DNA of 64,000 nucleotides from JADLHS01 sp036274115 (lineage in GTDB: Bacteria > Verrucomicrobiota > Verrucomicrobiia > Limisphaerales > JADLHS01), in the NCBI GenBank assembly GCA_036274115.1, contig DASUGI010000256.1, forward strand, positions 6,434 to 70,433, in the 5' to 3' direction. The notes beneath the pieces are model-generated. The model made no database searches, was not told the origin of the DNA, and saw only the letters and a list, made by a program, of their open reading frames with translations. Each line of letters opens with the position of its first letter. Within the stretch, counting starts at the first letter, position 1. Below are positions 16,686 to 25,359 of the stretch, one piece after another. Made by a program: the position numbers and the translations under genes.

Positions 16686-17699
16686 TCAGGTGGACCGTGG
16701 GGCCGCGGTGCTTTCACGGACCAGCAGTTCTCCGGGAAGGCGTTTGTTTTCCACCGCTTCACCCTGGAGCAGTTGGAGCATCATGTCCATGGCGGCATTG
16801 CCGAGCCGGAATTTGGGCTGGCGAATGGTCGTGAGCGGCACCCGATAATGTTCCGCGGCCAGCACGTTGCCAAAGCCAATCAACGACAAATCCGTTGGAA
16901 TGCGAATCCCCTGTTTGGATAGTGTCTCGGCGCAACCGATGGCGACCAAATCGTTGACAGTTTGGACGGCGGTGGCGTCGCATTGTTCGTTGGCGAATTG
17001 AAGCGCGGCTTTGGCGCCATCTTCAATGGTGCTGCCAGCGTGGAAAACCAGTCGGTCGTCGACATCCAAACCGGCTTCGCGATGGGCCCGACGAAAACCT
17101 TCGTAGCGTTCCTGAGCCCAGGTTGCGGGAAGCGGTCCGGTGAAGTAGGCGATGCGTTTGTGGCCCAGTTGCAGGAGGTGTTGCGTGGCGGCAAAACTGG
17201 CGGCGAGTTCGTCCGTTTGCACGCTGACAAACTGACTGCAGAAGGCCGCCGGTGATCCGAGGAGAACCACAGGAGTCTTGCTGCTCTGCACTTCGCGATA
17301 AACCCGTGCATCGGTTTCCATCCGATACACGGGAGCAATGAACAGTCCATCAACGCGACGAGCGAGCAAGCGCCGCAGGCAAACCTCTTCGCGGTCAACC
17401 ATGTTGTAGTTGTGAGCCAATAGAATGTCGTAGCCGAGGTCATGTGCCCGTTCCTCAATAGCGTAGACAATCCGGGCGAAAATCGGGTTGGTGCTGGAAG
17501 GAATAACCAACCCGAACAATTTCGAAGTCCGCGTGCGAAGGCCTTGGGCGCTGGAATCCGGCACATAGCCCATTTCCCGGGCCACTTGTTTGATGCGTGC
17601 CTTGGTGGCCGCGGAAACGTCATGCTGGTCGCGCAACGCCTTGGACACCGTCATTACTGAAACCCCCACACGTTTGGCAATATCAACAAGGCGTACCAT
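16686..17699 (-). CDS. LacI/GalR-family transcriptional repressor
   Basis: The start is placed at the ATG giving MVRLVDIAKRVGVSVMTVSK, because the family begins with this helix-turn-helix. A longer frame (to 17768) adds 23 unrelated residues. The roughly 337-residue protein then has the hinge helix (GYVPDSSAQGLRTR) and a periplasmic-binding-protein-like domain for a sugar-type effector. It ends with LLVRESTAAP, typical of the family. The regulated genes are not obvious. It reads away from nadK with 22 bases between them. Confidence 0.9.
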   Translation of the reverse strand: MVRLVDIAKRVGVSVMTVSKALRDQHDVSAATKARIKQVAREMGYVPDSSAQGLRTRTSKLFGLVIPSSTNPIFARIVYAIEERAHDLGYDILLAHNYNMVDREEVCLRRLLARRVDGLFIAPVYRMETDARVYREVQSSKTPVVLLGSPAAFCSQFVSVQTDELAASFAATQHLLQLGHKRIAYFTGPLPATWAQERYEGFRRAHREAGLDVDDRLVFHAGSTIEDGAKAALQFANEQCDATAVQTVNDLVAIGCAETLSKQGIRIPTDLSLIGFGNVLAAEHYRVPLTTIRQPKFRLGNAAMDMMLQLLQGEAVENKRLPGELLVRESTAAPRST

Positions 17700-17721
17700 G
17701 ATCGAATCCCGGTTTGTTAAA

Positions 17722-18606
17722 TCAAAGATAAGCGCCGCGCCAGTGCAGTTTGCGTCGCAATGCTTCAAAGAATGAACTGCCGGTCAGATGCATGAAGCGG
17801 ACGCGGTGCCGGCTGCGGCGGACCGTAACCACATCGCCGGGCGAAAGATTGCTGACGATTTCGCCATCGGCGCTCAAGATCGTTGTTGCCGCCGGACTGA
17901 TGGGGCGAATGCGAATCGTGCCGGCCAGCGGGACGATTAACGAGCGATTTGAAAGGGTGTGCGGGCAAATGGGCGTAAGCGCGAAAACCTCCGCAGTCGG
18001 CAATACGACCGCTCCTCCGGCTGCCAGCGAGTAGGCGGTGGAGCCGGTCGGCGAGCTGACGATCAGTCCGTCGCACCGATAGCTGGTGAGCGGTTCGCCG
18101 TTTACCTGCACTTCCAGTTCGATGAGGCGGGAAACTTCGCCGCGTCCGATGACGATGTCGTTCAGGGCCAGTTTGCGGGCGCGCCGGCCATCGTCGCGAA
18201 CTTCGGCTTCAATCAACGCGCGGCGCTCAAAACTGAATTCACCGCTCCAAAGGTGTTTGAAAGCTCGAGCGAGTTGATCAGAAGGTACGGCGGTGAGAAA
18301 TCCCAGGCCGCCCACATTGATCCCCAGAAGTGGTGTGGTGGCCCCGGCGATCTCACGCGCGACGCGAAGCATGGTCCCATCGCCCCCAAACACGAGCAGC
18401 AAATCAACGCTGCGTGCCAATGCCACGGCGTCGGGGCAAACGCGCGCTTGAATACGAGAAAGTCTTGAGGTGGTCGAATCGCAAAAGAGTTTACGACCGG
18501 CGGTGCGAATGAGTCTGGCGGCGTGCTCTACGGTGCGGGCACAAGAGGCCTTGCCGGGGTTGCCGATCAAACCAATGCTCCTGATTCTGTCAGCCTTGTT
18601 TTTCAA
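17722..18606 (-). CDS. nadK: NAD kinase
   Basis: The enzyme phosphorylates NAD to NADP in the cytoplasm. The 294-residue protein has the GGDGTMLR motif (about residues 74-81), GINVGGLGFLT, the ALNDIVIGR segment in place of the usual NE-containing motif, and DGLIVSSPTGSTAYSLAAGG with the conserved catalytic region. The length is normal. Its start overlaps the end of the tlyA-type gene by 17 bases, so the two are translationally coupled. This is a common arrangement in bacteria. Confidence 0.93.
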   Translation of the reverse strand: MKNKADRIRSIGLIGNPGKASCARTVEHAARLIRTAGRKLFCDSTTSRLSRIQARVCPDAVALARSVDLLLVFGGDGTMLRVAREIAGATTPLLGINVGGLGFLTAVPSDQLARAFKHLWSGEFSFERRALIEAEVRDDGRRARKLALNDIVIGRGEVSRLIELEVQVNGEPLTSYRCDGLIVSSPTGSTAYSLAAGGAVVLPTAEVFALTPICPHTLSNRSLIVPLAGTIRIRPISPAATTILSADGEIVSNLSPGDVVTVRRSRHRVRFMHLTGSSFFEALRRKLHWRGAYL

Positions 18607-19333
18607 TTAACACGAGAAATTCCTTATTACCCGCCGGTCCGAGCAATGGCGATTCCGTCACACCGCACCAACGCAAATGCGCCTCTCTGCCAACAAACTC
18701 ATTAAGCTCACGCAACACGCGCTCGTGGATGGCGGCGTCCGTAATGACGCCTGCGCCTTTGTCGGCTTCGGCTTTGCCGGCTTCGAATTGCGGTTTGATC
18801 AACGCGACGATTTTACCGGGGGCGCGCAACAATGCAACGGCAGGCGGCAGGATTTTGCGCAGGGAAATGAAGGAACAATCAATCACTGCCAGATCCGCCG
18901 GGCGGAAAGGCGGTGGCATTTGTTCCGGCGTCAGGTGGCGTGCGTTGGTCTTTTCCATGACGATGACACGCCGATCCTGACGCAGTTTCCAAGCGAGTTG
19001 GCCATGGCCGACGTCGACCGCATAAACCTTCGCGGCACCCGCCTGAAGGAGGCAATCGGTGAAACCGCCGGTGGACGCGCCGAGGTCAACTGCGGTCAAC
19101 CCGGTGACATGAAGGTGGAAGTGCCGCAGGGCGTGTTCGAGTTTGTAACCGCCGCGACTGACGAACTTGTCCGCCGTTGCCAACGTCAAGTCATCTGTGT
19201 CCTTGACGGAATCGCTTGGCTTGCGAGCCGGTTGACCGTTGACGAGTACTTGCCCGGCCATGACCGCTCGCTTGGCTTTTTCACGGCTTTCGCAAAGCCC
19301 ACGGTCCATCAAAGCCTGATCGACACGAATCAC
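18590..19333 (-). CDS. tlyA: TlyA-family S4-FtsJ RNA methyltransferase
   Basis: The 247-residue protein has an N-terminal S4 RNA-binding domain (RVDQALMDRGLCESREKAKRAV) and a C-terminal FtsJ-type SAM domain. The SAM domain shows the VDLGASTGGFTDCLL loop, DVGHGQLAWKL and the catalytic-site FISLRKILP. TlyA enzymes 2'-O-methylate cytidines in rRNA; older names call them haemolysins. It is the upstream partner of nadK, which it overlaps. Confidence 0.92.
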   Translation of the reverse strand: MIRVDQALMDRGLCESREKAKRAVMAGQVLVNGQPARKPSDSVKDTDDLTLATADKFVSRGGYKLEHALRHFHLHVTGLTAVDLGASTGGFTDCLLQAGAAKVYAVDVGHGQLAWKLRQDRRVIVMEKTNARHLTPEQMPPPFRPADLAVIDCSFISLRKILPPAVALLRAPGKIVALIKPQFEAGKAEADKGAGVITDAAIHERVLRELNEFVGREAHLRWCGVTESPLLGPAGNKEFLVLIEKQG

Positions 19334-19461
19334 GGACTCAGAATAGCGAGTAGCGAGGCAAACGCCAGTTTCCTCATCCTGATCGAACTGTAGAGCGGTG
19401 GGGAATCAGCGACTTTGCCAACTTGCCGGCTTAACGGTGGGAGGCGAATTCCGGTGAGTGG

Positions 19462-19929
19462 TTAATGCGAATTCGCATACAACCGCGATTGCACTTCCTT
19501 GTAGCTGTGCAGGAACATCTGATTGTCCGCCACGGCCTTTTCGATGAGTTGCTTGATGAGGAATAACTCTGAAGTGTTGATGACGGCGTGAACGCTTTGT
19601 TGGAAAGCCTGCAACGGCGTGAAGGTCTGAAAGCTGTCGCCCAGCAAAATGACGGTTGCGTGGCGACGCTGGTTCATGGGCATTTGCTGAAGCGCCTGTA
19701 AGGTGAGGTTTTCCTCGATGCTGTTGGCGGCGAAGCGTTCTTCAAGGATGACCACTTGATAATGCACCTGGCTGAAACGAATCAGAAAGTCGCTGTGGGT
19801 GGCCGCCGTGTGAACCTTGTAGCCCAGTTCCTGGAGCGACGTTTTGACGCTGTCCAGCCATTCGGGTGTGGAGAAGGCGAGCAGTGCCGGCTTGTCGGTT
19901 GCGCTGATGAAATCAAATTGGTCGTTCAT
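19462..19929 (-). CDS. degenerate receiver-like protein linked to PilT/PilU
   Basis: The 155-residue protein seems to keep a CheY-like order of elements (PALLAFSTPEWLDSVKTSLQE, then VVILEERF). The position of the phospho-acceptor Asp is occupied by Glu, and the acidic pocket at the N-terminus is absent. It would therefore not be a normal phosphorylation switch; a constitutive or scaffolding role is an inference. The start lies 3 bases after the pilU-like stop, so it belongs to the pilT operon and may regulate twitching motors. Confidence 0.55.
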   Translation of the reverse strand: MNDQFDFISATDKPALLAFSTPEWLDSVKTSLQELGYKVHTAATHSDFLIRFSQVHYQVVILEERFAANSIEENLTLQALQQMPMNQRRHATVILLGDSFQTFTPLQAFQQSVHAVINTSELFLIKQLIEKAVADNQMFLHSYKEVQSRLYANSH

Positions 19930-19932
19930 AGC

Positions 19933-21144
19933 TTACTTGATCTTGAGGGTGAGGGCAGGCGGCGTGGCGCCGCCGCTGGGCAGTTTTTCCACGACGCTCT
20001 TCATGCGCAGTGTGCCGACGGAGCTGGTCACTTCACCGCGAGATTTCTTCATGTTGTCGATGCCACGCGTGACGACGCCACGCTTGGAGCAATAGAGCAG
20101 GGCAACTTCTTCTGATATCGTGCCTTGCTCGAAGGCTTCCAGCGCGGCGTGATCAAAGGTTTTCCAGCCGAAGGCGTAACTGGCTTCGATGATTTCATAG
20201 AAGCTTTTGCCTTCCGTTTCGCCGAGCCGGATCGTTTCCTGGGTGCGAAGGTTCGAGCCCATGATTTCCAACAAGGCATGTCGTCCGCCGCCGAGCCGAG
20301 GCACGAGCCGTTGGCCGACAATCCACCGCAGCGAATCCGCCAGGCGGGCGCGAACCTGATCCTGCTCTTCCGGCTCGAACATACCGAGAATACGGTTGAT
20401 GGTCTGGCCGGCGTCAATTGTGTGAAGCGTGCTCAACACCAGATGTCCGGTTTCCGCAGCACTCAGGGCGATGCTGACTGTCTCGCGATCACGCATTTCA
20501 CCCACGAGAATAATTTTCGGTGCCTGGCGCAAGGCGGCGCGCAAGCCATTCGAAAAGCTGTCGAAGTCCGTGCCAAGTTCGCGTTGATTAAACGTGGCGG
20601 TGACGTGCGGATAAACAAATTCCACCGGATCTTCCAACGTAACGATGTGAACGGGCTTGGTGAGATTGATTTCGTTAAGTACGGCGGCCAGGGTGGTGGA
20701 CTTGCCGGAGCCAGTTGCGCCCGTAACAAGGACCAGGCCGGTTTTTTCGCGAGGAATTTGCTGCAGGATTTCCGGGAACTTCAACGTCGCGAGCGTCGGG
20801 ATGACGGTGTTCAGTTTGCGGCAGACGATGGAATACGCCCCGCGTTGCGCAAAAACATTGACGCGGAAGCGAGCTTTGTCCGTGAGCTGATACGAGGTAT
20901 CGCAAGAGCCCTTTTTCATCAGATCCTGCAAATGCCACTGGTTTTCGCCAATGATATTGAGGGCGATGGCTTCGGTCTGATAGGGCGTCAGCCGGTCGAT
21001 TTGCGGGTCCAGCGTTACTGGCTTCAATTCACCGTAGGCTTCGACCTGAAGAGGCCGATTCACAGTGAACAAGAGGTCGGAAACCTCCGGCTGGGAGTCC
21101 AGCATCGTGTTCAGAACGTGGTCGAGTTCCGGGCGTCGCATCAT
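19933..21144 (-). CDS. PilT/PilU-like type IV pilus retraction ATPase (second copy)
   Basis: The 403-residue AAA-type secretion ATPase has Walker A GATGSGKSTTLAAVL (about residues 140), the Asp box TLEDPVEFVY, Walker B ILVGEMRD and the His box STLHTIDA. The C-terminus is longer than in PilT, as in PilU. It should power pilus retraction from the cytoplasmic side together with the PilT encoded upstream. It starts 3 bases after the pilT stop, in one operon with the receiver-like gene. Confidence 0.87.
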   Translation of the reverse strand: MMRRPELDHVLNTMLDSQPEVSDLLFTVNRPLQVEAYGELKPVTLDPQIDRLTPYQTEAIALNIIGENQWHLQDLMKKGSCDTSYQLTDKARFRVNVFAQRGAYSIVCRKLNTVIPTLATLKFPEILQQIPREKTGLVLVTGATGSGKSTTLAAVLNEINLTKPVHIVTLEDPVEFVYPHVTATFNQRELGTDFDSFSNGLRAALRQAPKIILVGEMRDRETVSIALSAAETGHLVLSTLHTIDAGQTINRILGMFEPEEQDQVRARLADSLRWIVGQRLVPRLGGGRHALLEIMGSNLRTQETIRLGETEGKSFYEIIEASYAFGWKTFDHAALEAFEQGTISEEVALLYCSKRGVVTRGIDNMKKSRGEVTSSVGTLRMKSVVEKLPSGGATPPALTLKIK

Positions 21145-21147
21145 AAA

Positions 21148-22242
21148 TTAAACCTCGTCTTCTTCGGGTGGGTTGGTGAGAAACTGTCGGAATTTGCGTT
21201 TATCCAGCGCCTTCTCGTAGGCTTCTTCGGGCGCGATGCGCTTCATGCGCAAGTGCTCCATGATGGCGTCGTCGAGCGGCTGGTTACCCAATTTCTTGCC
21301 GACTTGAATCATACCGGGAATCTGGTGGGTCTTGGCCTCGCGCACGAGGTTGGCGATGGCGGTGGTGAACACCAAAATCTCAAGTGCGGCGACACGACCT
21401 TTCTTGTCGATCCGTTTGAACAAGTTTTGAGCAATGATGCCACGAAGGGATTCTGACAAGGTCGCGCGAATCTTATTCTGTTGATCGGCGGGGAACACGT
21501 CGATAATACGATCAACCGTCTTGGCCGCGCTGGGAGTGTGTAGCGTGCCGAAAACCAGGTGACCCGTGTTGGCTGCGAGAATGGCGAGTTCGATGGTTTC
21601 GAGATCGCGCATTTCACCGATGAGCACGATGTCCGGGTCTTCGCGCAGCGCGCCCTTAAGGCCTGAGGCGAAGCTCTTGGTATGCAGTCCCACTTCGCGT
21701 TGATTGATCAGACAGTTCTTGCTTTCGTGAACGAACTCGATGGGATCTTCCATCGTGATGATGTGATCGCGGCGGTTCTTATTGGCGTAATCCAACATCG
21801 CGGCCAGCGTGGTGGATTTGCCCGAACCGGTGGGTCCCGTCACAATCACCAGGCCCTTGTGCAGCATCGCCATCTTTTTCAACACGGGCGGCAGTGGGGC
21901 ATCGAATTTCTCGAAATCGTCGAATGACAGAACTTTGCTGGGAATTTGCCGGAAGACAGCGCCGATGCCGTTCTTCTGATTGAAGAAGTTGGCGCGAAAG
22001 CGCGAGATGTTTGGAATTTCGTAGCCGAAGTCCACGTCGCCGGTTTCTTCGAAGGTTTTGATTTTGTATTCCGGCGCGATTTCGTAGAGCATCGTTTTGA
22101 GCGCGTCGCTGTCGAGCGGCGGATGTTCGACGCGGTGGAGTTCGCCGTTAATGCGGAGCATGGGGTTGTTTCCCGACGAGAGATGCAAGTCGGAAGCCTT
22201 TTGCTCAAACATCAGGTTGAAGAAGGCGTCTATTTTAGCCAT
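21148..22242 (-). CDS. pilT: type IV pilus retraction ATPase PilT
   Basis: The 364-residue protein starts with the PilT hallmark KASDLHLSSGNNPMLRINGEL. It then has Walker A GPTGSGKSTTLAAML (about 130-144), Asp box TMEDPIEFVHESKNCLINQRE, Walker B DIVLIGEMRD and His box GTLHTPSAAKTVDRIIDVFP. The retraction motif region near the C-terminus (AIANLVREAKTHQIPGMIQ) is the conserved AIRNLIRE-type element of PilT. It is the first gene of the three-gene leftward operon and divergent from the MidA-type gene. Confidence 0.93.
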   Translation of the reverse strand: MAKIDAFFNLMFEQKASDLHLSSGNNPMLRINGELHRVEHPPLDSDALKTMLYEIAPEYKIKTFEETGDVDFGYEIPNISRFRANFFNQKNGIGAVFRQIPSKVLSFDDFEKFDAPLPPVLKKMAMLHKGLVIVTGPTGSGKSTTLAAMLDYANKNRRDHIITMEDPIEFVHESKNCLINQREVGLHTKSFASGLKGALREDPDIVLIGEMRDLETIELAILAANTGHLVFGTLHTPSAAKTVDRIIDVFPADQQNKIRATLSESLRGIIAQNLFKRIDKKGRVAALEILVFTTAIANLVREAKTHQIPGMIQVGKKLGNQPLDDAIMEHLRMKRIAPEEAYEKALDKRKFRQFLTNPPEEDEV

Positions 22243-22307
22243 AAGATTCTAATGCAATCCGTGCCCTACTTAGCTAAATCCGCACCAGCTACGAAACGAA
22301 CGAATAA

Positions 22308-23408
22308 TTGAACGGCGTTGTTGAAAGAATTAAGGCTGAAATCAGCGCGCACCGCGTGATTTCGTTCGCACGTTTCATGGAGCTCGCGCTCTATTGTCCC
22401 GATTGTGGATATTATGAAAAGGAAAATGACAGGCTCGGAAGACGCGGAGATTTCTATACGAGCGTGAGGGTGGGGACGCTCTTCGGCGAGTTACTCGCGT
22501 TCCAGTTCGCTGAATGGCTGGCTACACTTTCCGACACGAAACCTCAATTGGTGGAAATCGGAGCACACGACGGACAACTGGCCAAGGACATACTAACCTG
22601 GCTGCGGAAGTGGCGTCCGGCTTTGTTCGAGGGGCTGGAATACGTCATTTGCGAACCATCGGCGCGCCGAACGGAATGGCAGCGCCACACGCTTGAGAAT
22701 TTTGCAAACCGGGTTCGATGGATTTCCGGCGATCTGAAAAGTCAGTCCGGTACACTTAACGGGGTTGTTTTTTCCAACGAACTATTGGATGCGATGCCGC
22801 TGCATCGGTTGAGCTGGGATGCGAGCCGGCAGGAGTGGTTGGAGCGGGGCGTGTGCATTAAGGAGAATCAATTTGCCTGGGAACGAATGGAAAGGTCAGG
22901 AGTTCTGAATATGTCCATGGCTTTTCAACAACTCCTTCGCTGGTCCGCGGAGTTGCGCGACGCTTTGCCGGATGGGTTCAGCACAGAGATTTCTCCTGCG
23001 GCGGAAAAGTGGTGGACCGAGGCAGCCGCCGCCTTGCAGCGAGGATGGTTGCTGACCCTGGATTACGGGCTGAGTTCCATTGAATTTCTTGCTCCGCACC
23101 GGGTCAATGGAACGTTGCGTGGCTATCGTGGACACAAACTGAGTCACGATTTTTTGGCGAATCCGGGCGAGCAGGATCTTACCGCGCACGTCCATTTCGA
23201 TTCTATTCAACTGGCCGGCGAGTCGACCGGTTTGCGGACCGCCCTGTTGCAAACGCAAGCGAGTTTCTTCGCCGGGATCATGGAGCGATTCTGGCCGGAA
23301 GCAGAAAGATGCGGTGCGTGGACCGGCGGACGCAGCCGGCAGTTCCAGACCTTGGTGCATCCGGAACACCTGGGGCGTGCCTTTCAGGTGTTGGTGCAAA
23401 CGCGGTGA
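22308..23408 (+). CDS. SAM-dependent methyltransferase, MidA/NDUFAF7 family
   Basis: The 366-residue protein belongs to the PF02636 group. The N-terminus has FARFMELALYCPDCGYYE, then GRRGDFYTSVRVGTLFGELLAFQ. The SAM site is LVEIGAHDGQLAKDIL, followed by VVFSNELLDAMPLHR. Mitochondrial relatives methylate an arginine of complex I; bacterial substrates are mostly unknown. Start is TTG at 22308; no ATG gives the conserved N-terminus. It is divergent from pilT across 65 bases. Confidence 0.85.
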   Translation: MNGVVERIKAEISAHRVISFARFMELALYCPDCGYYEKENDRLGRRGDFYTSVRVGTLFGELLAFQFAEWLATLSDTKPQLVEIGAHDGQLAKDILTWLRKWRPALFEGLEYVICEPSARRTEWQRHTLENFANRVRWISGDLKSQSGTLNGVVFSNELLDAMPLHRLSWDASRQEWLERGVCIKENQFAWERMERSGVLNMSMAFQQLLRWSAELRDALPDGFSTEISPAAEKWWTEAAAALQRGWLLTLDYGLSSIEFLAPHRVNGTLRGYRGHKLSHDFLANPGEQDLTAHVHFDSIQLAGESTGLRTALLQTQASFFAGIMERFWPEAERCGAWTGGRSRQFQTLVHPEHLGRAFQVLVQTR

Positions 23409-23511
23409 ATTGGAACGGTACGGACGTTGAGTCGGGTAAATCGCGAGAGCAAATGGCTTGATTCGACAGTTAATGACTGCATTTTAAGGCGCGCTTTTTC
23501 AGCCTTAAACA

Positions 23512-24396
23512 ATGAAGGGAATTATTCTAGCAGGTGGCGCCGGGTCGCGTTTATATCCATTGACACTGGTGGCGAGCAAGCAGCTCCAGCCCGTGTACGA
23601 TAAACCCATGGTGTATTATCCGCTGACGACCCTGATTGAAGGGGGGATTCGTGAGCTTTGCCTGATTTCCACTCCTCATGATCTGCCGCGCTTTCGTCAA
23701 TTGCTCGGAGACGGATCCCGATTCGGATTAAGGATTGATTATCGGGAACAAGAGAAACCCGCGGGGATTGCCCAGGCATTCTTGATTGCCGAGTCGTTCA
23801 TTGGCAAAGACAACGTAACCCTCATTCTGGGTGATAACATCTTCTACGGCGGTGACGCATTCGGCAAAGCGTTCAGTGAGTTCAAAGGCGGTGCGACGAT
23901 CTTTGGTTATCATGTCAACGATCCGGAGCGCTACGGCGTTGTCGAATTCGATGCGCAAGGAAGAGCCATTTCAATCGAAGAAAAGCCAAAGCAACCCAAG
24001 AGTAACTACGCCGTGCCGGGACTTTACATTTATGACAATGAAGTCCTGGATATTGTGAAGGCACAAAAGCCTTCCGCGCGCGGTGAACTTGAGATTACGG
24101 ATGTGAATGTGGCCTATCTCAAACGCGGGAGGTTGCACGTGTCCCGACTGGCGCGGGGATTTGCGTGGCTGGACGCGGGAACCAGCAGCAGTTTGCATGA
24201 AGCCAGTGCTTACGTGCAGACGATCGAGAAACGCGCCGGGGTAAAGATTGGCTGCCCCGAAGAAGCGGCTTTTTGCGGGGGATTTCTTTCGCTCGAACAA
24301 CTGGCCCAACTGCTGGAGCAAATGCCCAATTGTGAATACCGGTCGTACTTGTGCGACGTGGTGGCGGAAGCCAAACGACTCAAGAGCGAAAAATGA
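23512..24396 (+). CDS. rmlA: glucose-1-phosphate thymidylyltransferase
   Basis: The enzyme makes dTDP-glucose from dTTP and glucose-1-phosphate, the first step to dTDP-rhamnose. The 294-residue protein has the nucleotide loop LAGGAGSRLYPLT (6-18), KQLQPVYDKPMVYYPL, LILGDNIFYGG and YGVVEFD, all as in RmlA. Its stop codon overlaps the next start as ATGA, so the following epimerase/reductase-like gene is translationally coupled. It opens the rightward polysaccharide locus. Confidence 0.95.
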   Translation: MKGIILAGGAGSRLYPLTLVASKQLQPVYDKPMVYYPLTTLIEGGIRELCLISTPHDLPRFRQLLGDGSRFGLRIDYREQEKPAGIAQAFLIAESFIGKDNVTLILGDNIFYGGDAFGKAFSEFKGGATIFGYHVNDPERYGVVEFDAQGRAISIEEKPKQPKSNYAVPGLYIYDNEVLDIVKAQKPSARGELEITDVNVAYLKRGRLHVSRLARGFAWLDAGTSSSLHEASAYVQTIEKRAGVKIGCPEEAAFCGGFLSLEQLAQLLEQMPNCEYRSYLCDVVAEAKRLKSEK

Positions 24397-25346
24397 TACT
24401 CCTACTTGGCGGCACCGGCTACATCGGGCAGGCGTTCAAAACGGAATTGGAACGGCGACAAAGTTCGTTTATTTCACTTTCCCGTCGTGAAGTCGATTAC
24501 ACACGGTTTGATCTGTTGCTGGAGTTTCTGAAAGCAAAGAAGCCAGAGTTTATCATCAACGCGGCCGGGTATACGGGAAAACCGAACGTGGATGCCTGCG
24601 AAGTTGCGCGTGCGGACACCCTGGCCGGAAATACTCTGCTGCCTCAAACGATTGCCCATGCCTGCGCTGCGCTGCAAATTTCGTGGGGGCACGTCTCGTC
24701 CGGTTGCATCTTCTCGGGCGCGAAAATTCGAAGTGCTGGCGGGATCCGGGCGGAAAAGGACATGACCAAGCCTCAGTTGCGCGCGTTGGTGGAGACGTCG
24801 CCGCAAAATGTGCTGGGCTTTACGGAGAACGATACGCCGAATTTCTCCTTTCGTGATGGGCCGTGCAGTTTTTACAGCGGCACCAAGGCGCTGGGTGAAG
24901 AAGCGATTTTCGGTATCGGGCAATCTTATGTCTGGCGGCTGAGGATTCCATTTGATGAGTTCGACAGCGTGCGCAATTACCTCAGCAAGGTTCAGCGTTA
25001 CACCAAGGCCTATGACAACGTTAACTCGATTTCGCATCGCGGCGACTATGTCTCCGCCTGCCTGGATTTGTGGGAGAAGCGCGCGCCCTATGGCATCTAT
25101 AATGTGACCAATCCCGGCTTCATCACGACACGCCAGGTGATCGGGATGATTGAGAGAATTTTAAAACCCGGGAAGCGCTTCGAGTTTTGGGCGAACGATG
25201 AAGAATTTTACAAGGTTGCGGCCAGGACACCGCGATCGAACTGTGTGATGGATGTTTCGAAGTTGTTGGCGGCCGGAATCAAAATCCGTCCCGTAACTGA
25301 GGCGCTCGAACATTCATTGCGAAACTGGAAACCGGAAACAGCCTAA
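24393..25346 (+). CDS. RmlD-like sugar-nucleotide epimerase/reductase, resembling plant UER1/RHM C-terminal enzyme
   Basis: The 317-residue Rossmann-fold (extended SDR) protein starts with GGTGYIGQ, and Y161 with K165 gives the YxxxK pair. Several stretches resemble the plant bifunctional dTDP/UDP-4-keto-6-deoxyglucose 3,5-epimerase/4-reductase as I remember it: NAAGYTGKPNVDACE, SSGCIFSGAK, ENDTPNFSF, RLRIPFDE, and YGIYNVTNPGFIT followed by APRSNCxxD-like spacing. Bacterial RmlD is more distant. With rmlA before it (ATGA overlap), rmlB after it and no rmlC anywhere in the window, it may perform both the epimerase and reductase steps to dTDP-rhamnose. The bifunctional role is an inference. Confidence 0.8.
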   Translation: MILLLGGTGYIGQAFKTELERRQSSFISLSRREVDYTRFDLLLEFLKAKKPEFIINAAGYTGKPNVDACEVARADTLAGNTLLPQTIAHACAALQISWGHVSSGCIFSGAKIRSAGGIRAEKDMTKPQLRALVETSPQNVLGFTENDTPNFSFRDGPCSFYSGTKALGEEAIFGIGQSYVWRLRIPFDEFDSVRNYLSKVQRYTKAYDNVNSISHRGDYVSACLDLWEKRAPYGIYNVTNPGFITTRQVIGMIERILKPGKRFEFWANDEEFYKVAARTPRSNCVMDVSKLLAAGIKIRPVTEALEHSLRNWKPETA

Positions 25347-25359
25347 CCTTAACGCTACT

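Noticed and set aside
20125..21456. Rightward 443-codon frame opposite pilT/pilU
   Set aside because: It spans the antisense of two intact motor ATPase genes.
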